A stretch of 48,144 nucleotides of DNA. It comes from Candidatus Heimdallarchaeota archaeon (lineage in GTDB: Archaea; Asgardarchaeota; Heimdallarchaeia; Heimdallarchaeales; Kariarchaeaceae). Numbering within the stretch: the first letter of the stretch is position 1; each line of letters starts with the position of its first letter. Shown in pieces: positions 8,025-16,027 of the stretch. The notes beneath the pieces are model-generated. The model saw only the letters and a list, made by a program, of their open reading frames with translations, was not told the DNA's origin and did no database searches. The stretch covers positions 1 through 48,144 of the forward strand of contig WAMJ01000252.1 of the NCBI GenBank assembly GCA_015522385.1, read 5' to 3'. A program made the position numbers and the translations under genes.

Positions 8025-9854
8025 CTACTCAGAGATGCTGAATACCTTAGTGGAGTCCAGCAACCCTTGTGCCATTGTGTTCAATCTGGTGATGGTGTTG
8101 GCCATCTCCATGAATATCGCGAATTGCGTATTCAGTTGATCTTCTGATGATTTGGAAATTTCTACCACTTCTTTAGCCGCGTTTGTAAAGCTCTCGACAT
8201 TGGTATTGATCTCACTCACTGAGGTGTCGACCTTTTCCTTTATCAGCTTCATGTTGTTCTGCATGTTCTTTAGCTGGCTCTTCGTGTTCTTGGCTAGGTC
8301 TCGGATGCTGGATGCGACAATCATGAAACCCCTACCTACTGCACCCACACGGGCGGCCTCTATCTGTGCGTTGAGAGCGATGAAAGTCACTTCCTCATTG
8401 ATCTCCCTGATGAGTTCTACGGTCTCCTCCATCTGGCTGACCACGCTAAGTACGAGGTCGGTGAAGTCGTTGATGTAGACGTTGACCTCGGAGTTCTGTT
8501 CAGCGATCCTGTCGATACCCACACCGATCTTATTGAAGGATGACGTGGTGTCCCTTGTAATGTTCCTTACTTCCTGTGATGCGAGGAATAGTTGCTCCAT
8601 GTACTCGGTGAAGGTAAGGGTCGAGTTCTTGATGTTTTTGACGAAGCTGTTCAAATTACCCTGCATGGTAACGAATTGGTGGCTCAGGACACCTATCTCA
8701 TCTTGGCGTTCTAAGCTCCTATCCAGTGATGCCCTGAGTTCTCCTTCCGCAATCTTCCTCGCCTCATCGACGATGTCTTGGATAGGGTCAGTGATTGCAT
8801 ACTTCATGGAAAACCCTACAATGAGGATCGAGACAATAGCTACCGCTAGAGTAATGATGAATGAAATCAGGATCTGATTGTCAATACTGGCAAAGATACT
8901 ACTAAGTGGCACTTTGATTACGGAATAGATCACGAAAGCCTCTCTGGAGAAGTTAATGTTGATCTTGGATGAAACGAACAAACTATTCGAGCTCTCATAA
9001 GAGTTACCTTCGGTGAAGACCGATGGAGGAACCTTCTCTATGTCGAAAATGGTCTCATATGTTGTGTCGTCCTCGTCCGAGTTAGCCTTTGCAGTCCATT
9101 GGTAAGGACCAGTGCTGAAGAGGAATTCACCCGTATTTTGGACGATACTAATATCCATCCCGTCGAATATGTCAATGAAGGCATTGACGACGTCGTCAAA
9201 GACAGACTGGAAATAGTAGTTGAGGATGAGAATCCCGTCAAATTTATCATCCTTGTAGATTGGGGTGGCGTACCTCAACACAGGAACAACCTTTCCGTCG
9301 ATCTTCTGCACCTTCCCCTGCTCACGATTAAGGTCGAGGTCAGAGATGTATATAGAACCCTCAGGAAGGGCTTTTGTATCAAGGAAGTATCCACGAGAGC
9401 CCTTGTTTTGAAGGTTTTCTTCGGTAACGACAGTCAACTCGGACGGATTGTCATCGCCCGAGTAGATAAAACCAGGTGCGACATCCGTACGGACAACCTC
9501 CCAACCGCTAGCATTGAGCAATCTAACTTGGGCGATTCCAAATGTGTGCAAAGCGATAGTCTTGAAGAGATCACGAACACCAGTTTTAAGACTAAGTCGT
9601 TCGGTCTTATTCGCGGCAATATAGTCTTTCACCTGGGACGACGAATCAATGATCCGGAGAACCTCGATGCTGTCGTTCACCTTACTCTCGAATCTGTTAC
9701 TCACCTCATCCGCAATAGAGTTGATATCTGTGATAGCACTGTCTGCAACCTGAGGTCTGAGAACCAGAGAAGAATATGCTCCGACACCACCAAGTGGTAG
9801 GAGAATGAGCAGGATAATAAGAGCAATCAACTTTTGCTGTATCCGTAGATTCAT
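8025..9854 (-). CDS. Methyl-accepting chemotaxis receptor with dCache ectodomain
   Basis: First gene of cluster A. Order: N-terminal membrane helix (IALIILLILLPLGG), an extracellular double-Cache-type domain of about 290 residues, a second membrane helix (TLAVAIVSILIVG), a HAMP domain (DPIQDIVDEARKIAEGEL) and a cytoplasmic signalling coiled coil. The hairpin tip EVTFIALNAQIEAARVGAVGRGF departs from the usual QTNLLALNAAIEAARAGE: the Q-T-N is replaced and the last glutamate is alanine. I chose ATG 9854 because MNLRIQQKL is a typical receptor start; the frame extends to a TTG at 9908. A TATA box on the minus strand at 9931-9938 would start RNA near 9907, leaving a 50-nt leader for ATG 9854 or none for TTG. 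Confidence 0.92.
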   Translation of the reverse strand: MNLRIQQKLIALIILLILLPLGGVGAYSSLVLRPQVADSAITDINSIADEVSNRFESKVNDSIEVLRIIDSSSQVKDYIAANKTERLSLKTGVRDLFKTIALHTFGIAQVRLLNASGWEVVRTDVAPGFIYSGDDNPSELTVVTEENLQNKGSRGYFLDTKALPEGSIYISDLDLNREQGKVQKIDGKVVPVLRYATPIYKDDKFDGILILNYYFQSVFDDVVNAFIDIFDGMDISIVQNTGEFLFSTGPYQWTAKANSDEDDTTYETIFDIEKVPPSVFTEGNSYESSNSLFVSSKININFSREAFVIYSVIKVPLSSIFASIDNQILISFIITLAVAIVSILIVGFSMKYAITDPIQDIVDEARKIAEGELRASLDRSLERQDEIGVLSHQFVTMQGNLNSFVKNIKNSTLTFTEYMEQLFLASQEVRNITRDTTSSFNKIGVGIDRIAEQNSEVNVYINDFTDLVLSVVSQMEETVELIREINEEVTFIALNAQIEAARVGAVGRGFMIVASSIRDLAKNTKSQLKNMQNNMKLIKEKVDTSVSEINTNVESFTNAAKEVVEISKSSEDQLNTQFAIFMEMANTITRLNTMAQGLLDSTKVFSISE

Positions 9855-9930
9855 CCACCAATTGGATAGGGGTGAAATTACGCTTCCTTTCGATGCCAAT
9901 ATAATCAAGTTTATCTTATTTTATCGCATG

Positions 9931-9938
9931 TATATAAG
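9931..9938 (-). promoter_or_regulatory. TATA box of the cluster A receptor operon
   Basis: CTTATATA on the minus strand stands in an AT-rich stretch upstream of the receptor gene. With the usual archaeal spacing of about 25 nt the transcript would start near 9907. It is the only convincing promoter in front of the seven-gene operon, whose inner gaps are all 11 bp or less. Confidence 0.6.
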
Positions 9939-10288
9939 CATTGTGATGAAAATTTATCTAGAGGGGATTTTCAACATAATCAGTGAATATTACAATATAT
10001 TATCTATTAATTTCATATCCCTTAGGAAGTACTCAGAAAGTGGGAAGCGCACAATAGTTACCATGATTTTCATAATAATAAAACATAGCAGGGCATTTCA
10101 AATTCCCCGAGCTAGTTGATGAAAACACACTCAATTTCCACGGATTATAATGAGTTAATTCACAGACTATCTCAATATATGGCTCTTGAGATAATTGTTC
10201 GATCATACTACAAAACATAAGTAATGGAGTTCTATATACCTAATCTCAACTGGAACTGGGATTCACGATAATGATCAACTTTATACCA
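9939..10288. other. Non-coding AT-rich gap downstream of the longin-like gene
   Basis: About 350 bp with no gene I can support. On the minus strand a TATA-like GGTATATAGAAC around 10231-10242 precedes a 61-codon open frame (10033-10218) whose product matches nothing I recognise and has no clear ribosome site. It may be an unannotated small gene, a short RNA, or simply the trailer of the gene at 10289-11170. Confidence 0.4.
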
Positions 10289-11170
10289 TTAATCGATAAC
10301 AGACCTGTCCTTGGCCTCAAGTGCATAGGTGTCAAATACTTCTTCGATCGTCTCTTCATCCGTAGATGGATTGAGCTCAAACATGAGTTCAAGGGCATCG
10401 CCAATCGAGAATAGGAGAGACCCCAGCTTCTTCTCAACATCATAGGGAAGAATCCTCTGGAATTTTCTGGAACAACTGATACCCACAACATAGAGACGTT
10501 CGTTCTTGTGGCTGAAGATCAGTTTGATATTCTCCAAGTGGATGATATTAATGTCCAGTCCCAGATTTTTCTTTATGAATGAGTTCAGCATAATCAGCAT
10601 TCCGCTAATGATTACAGGATCGATCAATGGCTCTGCTCCGTAGTACTTGTAGTGGATGGGGAGGCCAGACAGATCACTTACATTCATCATCTCGATTTCC
10701 CATTCTTTGTCGGACTTCACATTGGGAATATCTAAATGAACAGTATTCTCTATGATTCCAAGGTTCAACTCAATGAAGGATTTAAGGTATTCCACCTTAT
10801 CCGGATATCGAAGGAACTCTGGTGACTTCTCAAATAGGTCTTCTATCATCTCCAAGAAGACCTCGATAATCCTGCTGAAACCTTGACGCTTAGACATATG
10901 AGAATCTCTGTCCACTGAAGAAAGAATGAGGACATATCCTCCCTTGACCTCAAGAAAATCTAACCAGTAATTATTGAGGTCAACCCGCGTGATCAGTGAG
11001 GAGGTAAGTTCATCAGCAAAGTTACTCAGACCGTTTACAAATGATGTAAAGAGTAAGATCATGTCCGTGTCCGATGCCCTATCAGTTTGATAGAGATACT
11101 TTAGGTTGAAATCACCGTCCAAGATAGATATTGAACAAACTCTCAATGAGAAGGTAAGAGTCAGTACCAT
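10289..11170 (-). CDS. Protein with two longin-like domains
   Basis: A 293-residue protein without signal or membrane helices. I recognise two copies of the fold pattern common in Asgard longin/roadblock-type proteins: residues about 10-110 (SISILDGDFNLKYLY, then a helix LLFTSFVNGLSNFADEL, then strands ending GGYVLILSSVDRD) and about 180-280 (LPIHYKYYG, helix ISGMLIMLNSFIKK, strands LENIKLIF and ERLYVVGISC). Longin domains bind small Ras-like GTPases or membrane-traffic complexes in eukaryotes. The gene lies directly upstream of the cluster A operon on the same strand with a gap of about 350 bp, so it could be co-regulated with it. The fold call is from pattern only; no function is known. Confidence 0.6.
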   Translation of the reverse strand: MVLTLTFSLRVCSISILDGDFNLKYLYQTDRASDTDMILLFTSFVNGLSNFADELTSSLITRVDLNNYWLDFLEVKGGYVLILSSVDRDSHMSKRQGFSRIIEVFLEMIEDLFEKSPEFLRYPDKVEYLKSFIELNLGIIENTVHLDIPNVKSDKEWEIEMMNVSDLSGLPIHYKYYGAEPLIDPVIISGMLIMLNSFIKKNLGLDINIIHLENIKLIFSHKNERLYVVGISCSRKFQRILPYDVEKKLGSLLFSIGDALELMFELNPSTDEETIEEVFDTYALEAKDRSVID

Positions 11171-11534
11171 ACTTTAATGTACTTATAGTATTCAAATTTT
11201 AGGAAAAGACAGTGGAGACCTTGATGGGTAATATTACAAAGAAATTGCGAGAAACAGATGTAAAAACATATTGTATTTTATAGCCACCCATCACACCACT
11301 ACAATCGCAATAATTGAGACTACAGACCATCTAGATGTTGTTCATTCTCACAATAGTGTCAAAAGAACACTTTGCCAGAAATAGTCAAGCAGTACATCAC
11401 TAAGTTAACCATATAGAGAATCCGAAATACTGGTTGATATGAGAAACTGAAAGTCTCCACAAGAGAGAATTGGAATGATGGAATACAAGATGGTTTGAAA
11501 ATACGACTTAATCAGTAATGTAAATTGTCTCAGA
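11171..11534. other. Intergenic region with possible promoter
   Basis: This 364-bp gap is AT-rich and has no supportable ORF. The minus strand carries two TATA-like boxes: TACTATAAGT at 11181-11190, close to the ATG at 11170, and a stronger TATAAAATACAA at 11271-11282, which would give a leader of about 80 nt for the longin-like gene. I see no terminator hairpin after the ALDH gene. Confidence 0.4.
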
Positions 11535-13922
11535 TTACACTCCGTATGGTACCCAGATGTTCTTGACCTCGGTAGATTTCCTGATGAATTCCAGCCCCAT
11601 TCCGTGGGTGGAGTTGAACCAGTCCCTGTGCTTACCGTTGGAGACCCAAGTCCGTTTCATGTTCTCGGATCCCTCGAGCTCTATCATCTTGCTGAGGTCG
11701 TCTCCTCCAAAGTACCATAACCCCTCAAGGTCATAATGCTTGGCAAGAACCTCCGTGAGCTTCATGGGATCTCCAGTTACGATATTGATCGTTCCCGCGG
11801 GTAGATCAGAGGTTTCGAGGATCTGGTAGAAGTCGGTAGCAGCAAGCGGGTACTTGAACGAGGGGATCACCACCACATTGTTACCCATGGAGATAGCAGG
11901 GATCACAGTCGAGACAAAGGCGAGCAGCGGATACTCGTCAGGTAGGACAATACCTATACTACCAACAGGTTCATTCATGGCCAAGGTCACGTTCCTCACC
12001 GGAGTGTGGTGAACTGCACCGTCATACTTGTCTGCCATAGCCGCATAGTAGTAGATCCTCTCAATTGAGAGATCGACTTCCTTCTCGGCAGACGCCATGT
12101 CCATGCCCGTCATAGAGACCAGCCGCTCGATGAACTCAGTCTTCCTCTGTACAAGGTTCTCTGCTATGTAGTAGATGACCTGCGCACGATTATGCGAGGT
12201 GGCAGATCGCCACTTCTTGGACTTGGAGGCAGCCTCAACTGCGTTCCTGATGTCCTTGCGGTTTCCCTCGCTGGCCTCACCTACTCTCTCACCCGAGGGA
12301 TTGTAGACAACATAGCTGTAGTTTCCATCAGGCCGAACCTGTTTGCCACCGATGTACATTTTGGCAGTACGGTCAATAGGGGGTAGACCGTTGTGTTTAG
12401 GTTGAGAACCTGTCCCAGCATATGTCACAAAGGGCTCCGTCCTGAACTCCTTCTCCCATTTGGGCTTGACGAAGTCCCACATACCCTCTATACCACCTTC
12501 ACGTCCGAATCCAGATTCCTTGTATCCACCGAATCCTGCCGCGGCGTCGAAGAGGTTTGTGGCATTCACCCACACAACTCCACACTCCAGCTTTGGAGCA
12601 ATGTCCAATGCGAGGTTGAGGTTCTCCGTCCACACACTCGCGGCGAGACCGTACCTGCTGTTGTTCGCCAGCTTCACTGCCTCCTCGGGAGTGCGAAAGG
12701 TCATACTGACGAGGATTGGACCGAAGATCTCCTCCTGCGCGAGGGTATCCGCGGGAGAGATGTCAGTGAACAGGGTGGGGGGATAGTAGAATCCCTCGTC
12801 GGGACAGGAGATTGCAGGTTGGAACTTGGTACCCCCTTCCTCCTCACCGATTTTCACATACCCGTCTATGGTGTTGAACTGGTTCCGGTCGACGACCGCG
12901 CCGATGTCGATGGCCTTGTCCAGAGGATTGCCGACCCTGAGCTTGCTCATCCTTACCTTCAGCATCTCGATGAAGTCCTTGGCAATGTTCTCCTGAACGA
13001 GCAGACGGGAACCTGCACAGCATACCTGACCTTGGTTGAACCAGATGGCGTCGACGAGACCCTCGATAGCGCTGTCGATGTCCGCGTCCTCAAAGACAAT
13101 GTACGGGGACTTGCCCCCGAGCTCCATTGTGGACTTCTTGCCCGAGCCTGCGATGCTCTTCCTGATGTGCTTTCCAACCTCGGTCGAGCCGGTGAAGGTG
13201 ATTTTTGCTACGTCCGGATGATTGACGATGTACTCACCCACCGTCCTCCCGCTACCGGGAACGATGTTGACGACACCCGGGGGTAATCCTGCGTTCTTGC
13301 AGATCTCGGCAAAGAGCAGTGCGGTGATGGAGGTGAGCTTCGCGGGCTTGATCACGACGGTGTTCCCCGCGGCGAGAGCTGGTGCGACCTTCCACGAGAA
13401 GATGAGGAGTGGGAAGTTCCAAGGAACGATCCCTCCGACGACACCCAGTGGTTCGTAGTCCTTGAGTTTCTCGTCCATGAGCTGTGCCCATCCAGCGTGG
13501 TGGTAGAAATGCCGAGCGACGAGGGGTATGTCTATGTCCCTTGACTCACGAATGGGCTTCCCATTATCCAGTGATTCTAGGACAGCAAATAGCCTCTGGT
13601 GCTTCTGCACCTGTCTGGCGATTGCGTAGAGGTACCTCGCCCTCCCGTGACCTCCGAGTGCATGCCATGCGGGCTGTGCCTTCTTGGCTGCTTGAATGGC
13701 GTCCTCGACGTCCTTCTCAGATGCCTCTGCAATCTCGGTAAGCTCCTTACCCGTTCCTGGTTCGATACTCTTGAAGTACTTCCCTTCCGAAGACTCTCTC
13801 CACTCATTTCCGATGAATATCTTGAGCTTCCTGTCAAATTTGTCCAGCCACTTGTCCGCATTCTCTCTGCTCTCAGGAGCTGGTCCATATTCCATTGATT
13901 CCATGATCTTTCTAACTTCCAT
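11535..13922 (-). CDS. ALDH16-type double-domain aldehyde dehydrogenase
   Basis: A 795-residue enzyme of the ALDH16 type, in which a complete aldehyde dehydrogenase is followed by a second, shortened one. The first domain (about residues 30-500) has the NAD-binding PWNFPLL, FTGSTEVG, catalytic glutamate in MELGGKSP and the catalytic cysteine pair GQVCCAGSR near residue 301. The second (about 525-795) repeats the N-terminal ALDH fold (YIGGKQV, EPVGSIGIVLP, GNNVVVIP) but has no GQxC motif, so it should be non-catalytic. A single ALDH is about 490 residues. It begins 9 bp after the deoC stop behind GAGGT, so it probably oxidises the acetaldehyde released by DeoC to acetate. Family call is firm; substrate is inferred from the operon. 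Confidence 0.88.
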   Translation of the reverse strand: MEVRKIMESMEYGPAPESRENADKWLDKFDRKLKIFIGNEWRESSEGKYFKSIEPGTGKELTEIAEASEKDVEDAIQAAKKAQPAWHALGGHGRARYLYAIARQVQKHQRLFAVLESLDNGKPIRESRDIDIPLVARHFYHHAGWAQLMDEKLKDYEPLGVVGGIVPWNFPLLIFSWKVAPALAAGNTVVIKPAKLTSITALLFAEICKNAGLPPGVVNIVPGSGRTVGEYIVNHPDVAKITFTGSTEVGKHIRKSIAGSGKKSTMELGGKSPYIVFEDADIDSAIEGLVDAIWFNQGQVCCAGSRLLVQENIAKDFIEMLKVRMSKLRVGNPLDKAIDIGAVVDRNQFNTIDGYVKIGEEEGGTKFQPAISCPDEGFYYPPTLFTDISPADTLAQEEIFGPILVSMTFRTPEEAVKLANNSRYGLAASVWTENLNLALDIAPKLECGVVWVNATNLFDAAAGFGGYKESGFGREGGIEGMWDFVKPKWEKEFRTEPFVTYAGTGSQPKHNGLPPIDRTAKMYIGGKQVRPDGNYSYVVYNPSGERVGEASEGNRKDIRNAVEAASKSKKWRSATSHNRAQVIYYIAENLVQRKTEFIERLVSMTGMDMASAEKEVDLSIERIYYYAAMADKYDGAVHHTPVRNVTLAMNEPVGSIGIVLPDEYPLLAFVSTVIPAISMGNNVVVIPSFKYPLAATDFYQILETSDLPAGTINIVTGDPMKLTEVLAKHYDLEGLWYFGGDDLSKMIELEGSENMKRTWVSNGKHRDWFNSTHGMGLEFIRKSTEVKNIWVPYGV

Positions 13923-13931
13923 ATTATTACC

Positions 13932-14912
13932 TCAGGATACTGCGTGCCTGAACGAGGCAGAGTACCTGCCCGTGACGTTGTGCTCCAACTGCCTCTCGAT
14001 ATCCCCGAGAAGGCTGCTGGCACCGAATCTGAAAAGGTGGGGAGAGAGCCACTCATCACCTAGCTCGTCCTTCAGGAGGGAGAGCCAAGCCAGTGTCTGC
14101 TTCGCAGTCTTTATACCACCTGCAGGTTTGAATCCAACCTTGAACCCCGTCATGCGGTAGTAGCTACGAATCTGCCTCATCATGACAAGACTCACGGGGA
14201 GTGTCGCATTCACAGTTTCCTTCCCCGTTGAGGTCTTGATGAAGTCTGCACCTGCCATCATGGCTACCATACTCGCCTTTGCCACGTTCTCGAAATGACC
14301 AAGCTCCCCTGTCGCGAGTATCGCCTTGAGGTGAGCCTCTCCACACGCCTCTCTGAACGCAGCTACCTCATCGTAAAGACCCTGCCAGTCTCCACCCAGC
14401 ACCTTAGCCCTGCTGATGACGATGTCAATCTCACGAGCACCATCTGCAACAGATGCCTTGATCTGCCTAATCTTCTCCTCCATCGAAATCTGACCAGCGG
14501 GAAATCCCGTGGACACCGCAGCAACAGGTATGTCAGTACCCTTGAGATCCTCAACAGCAGTCTTGACGAAGTTGTGGTAGACGCATACAGCGGCAGTGGT
14601 AATACCCATGTCCGCCACACCGAGCGCTTCGAGAAGGTCCTTCCTAACCGGCTGCCTTGCCTTCCTGCACAGCCGCCGCACCCGTTCTTCGGTGTCGTCA
14701 CCTGCGAGAGTCGTTAGGTCAATCAGTGTTATCGCCTTCAGTAACCATGCAGCTTGCCACTGCTTCTTAATCGATCTACGTTTGGGGTGGGTCTTGGCCC
14801 TCCGCTCAACCGCACTCCGGTTCACCTTTATCGCTTTTATTAAATCGAGCTCCAGAGGCATCCCAGGGTTACGGGGGATGTCAACTTGGCTCTCATGTTC
14901 AGTCTTCAGCAT
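13932..14912 (-). CDS. deoC: Deoxyribose-phosphate aldolase
   Basis: A 326-residue DeoC of the longer, E. coli-like class. It splits 2-deoxyribose 5-phosphate into glyceraldehyde 3-phosphate and acetaldehyde. The Schiff-base lysine is in ADFIKTSTGKE near residue 225, the helper aspartate in REIDIVIS and the second lysine in FKPAGGIKT. The first 55 residues (with RRAKTHPKRR) are a basic extension before the TIM barrel. The frame is open to an ATG at 14972, but a TATA box at 14952-14961 lies inside that extension, so I prefer the ATG at 14912. It is transcribed together with the ALDH16 gene, making a short nucleoside-sugar salvage operon. Confidence 0.92.
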   Translation of the reverse strand: MLKTEHESQVDIPRNPGMPLELDLIKAIKVNRSAVERRAKTHPKRRSIKKQWQAAWLLKAITLIDLTTLAGDDTEERVRRLCRKARQPVRKDLLEALGVADMGITTAAVCVYHNFVKTAVEDLKGTDIPVAAVSTGFPAGQISMEEKIRQIKASVADGAREIDIVISRAKVLGGDWQGLYDEVAAFREACGEAHLKAILATGELGHFENVAKASMVAMMAGADFIKTSTGKETVNATLPVSLVMMRQIRSYYRMTGFKVGFKPAGGIKTAKQTLAWLSLLKDELGDEWLSPHLFRFGASSLLGDIERQLEHNVTGRYSASFRHAVS

Positions 14913-14951
14913 GTTTGTCTGCCTACCAATCCATAATTCGTCAAGAAAGAA

Positions 14952-14961
14952 ATTTAATAAA
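14952..14961. promoter_or_regulatory. Shared divergent TATA element between deoC and the MBL-fold gene
   Basis: The near-symmetrical ATTTAATAAA reads as a TATA box on both strands (TTTATTAAAT on minus, TTTAATAAA on plus). Minus-strand RNA would start near 14930 for deoC, and plus-strand RNA near 14983 for the gene at 15021. One box could serve both genes, or two overlapping pre-initiation sites could compete. Confidence 0.45.
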
Positions 14962-15020
14962 CATACTGACACTACACCTGCGAGGGAGAAGACTCAAAAA
15001 CACAAGGCCGAAACTAATGT

Positions 15021-15896
15021 ATGGACAAATGGCTCTCGGACAACGTCGGTTACCTCCCCGGAGCAGTCAACATCGGATTCATCAGGACGGAGTCGGGGAC
15101 CTATCTCGTGGACACAGGAATAGATAACAGCTCCGTGAACAAGGCGGTCAAAGTCGTAGGTCAAGTGAAAGGTGCACTGGTCACCCACCACCACGCAGAT
15201 CACATGGGCGGACTGAACAAGCTGGAGAAGATGGGGGTCACTGAGCTCTTCGCCCCCAGTGGGGAGCTAGATATGATACGCAATCCAACGAACGAGCCGT
15301 ACACCATGTTCGGGGGAGGGATACCCCCGAAGATCATGAGGAACAGGCACCTCGAAGCCAGACCTTGCACATCCATCAGGGCCAATTCAGAGCAGGATAT
15401 TGCAGCGGTTGTCAAAACCCCCGGGCACACCACAGACCACTCAGCGTACCTCTTCGATAACCACTTCTTCACAGGTGACGCTGCCTTCACCCCCGAGACC
15501 ATCGAGAAGTACAGGCTCCTCTTCGCGGTGGATCCCATGAGGGCTGCGGAGAGTGCGTCCGCCATGAAGTCACAGAGTTTTGATGTCATGGTCCCAGGAC
15601 ATGGACCGTTGCTCGACCAGAGGTCGGACGCTCTCGAGGTCATCGCTTCCACGGAACGACACTATTCCGAGACTGCAGAGAGAGTCCTCACAATAATTGG
15701 GGAAAAAATACCCCTGATGGAGTACACGGACAAGGTCATGGCCGAGCTGGGATTGATGCAGATTGTCAAGGACAGGGGATTTATTCAGTACATCCTCTAT
15801 CAAGTCCCGATCATGGGATACCTCTCCAATGCGCTTGACCTAGGCAAAATAGAAATAGAGATCAGCAATAACGGCCCGATAATACAGGCCGTATGA
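15021..15896 (+). CDS. Metallo-beta-lactamase-fold hydrolase
   Basis: A 291-residue soluble enzyme of the MBL superfamily. The two-metal site is complete: HHHADHMGG near residue 55, a third histidine in KTPGHTTDH, the bridging aspartate in FTGDAAF and the final histidine in VPGHGPL. The C-terminal 80 residues are helical, as in glyoxalase II-like or lactonase-like members. The substrate cannot be told from sequence; it may be a thioester, lactone or phosphoester. It is divergent from deoC-ALDH16 and shares the promoter region, so a link to aldehyde or sugar metabolism is possible but unproven. Confidence 0.85.
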   Translation: MDKWLSDNVGYLPGAVNIGFIRTESGTYLVDTGIDNSSVNKAVKVVGQVKGALVTHHHADHMGGLNKLEKMGVTELFAPSGELDMIRNPTNEPYTMFGGGIPPKIMRNRHLEARPCTSIRANSEQDIAAVVKTPGHTTDHSAYLFDNHFFTGDAAFTPETIEKYRLLFAVDPMRAAESASAMKSQSFDVMVPGHGPLLDQRSDALEVIASTERHYSETAERVLTIIGEKIPLMEYTDKVMAELGLMQIVKDRGFIQYILYQVPIMGYLSNALDLGKIEIEISNNGPIIQAV

Positions 15897-16027
15897 GAAG
15901 AAGATCCAGAATGAACAACAACAACGAAACTATCTCTATAGCATCATCTGGACCAAGCCACACACATGTAGCTAAAGTAACTACCTGAGCAACTCTTAAT
16001 AAATCTTACTCGTTGACAGCGTACAAA

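Noticed and set aside
9099..9800. 233-codon plus-strand ORF in the receptor gene
   Set aside because: Antisense shadow of the dCache receptor; no recognisable domain or ribosome site.
9854..9908. TTG start at 9908 for the cluster A receptor
   Set aside because: Possible with the TATA spacing, but MNLRIQQKL at 9854 is a more typical receptor N-terminus; kept as an alternative.
12393..13286. 297-codon plus-strand ORF inside the ALDH gene
   Set aside because: Antisense shadow of a strongly conserved coding gene with no motif of its own.
13577..14059. Minus-strand ORF across the deoC-ALDH junction
   Set aside because: Out of frame with both real genes, with a composition unlike real proteins.
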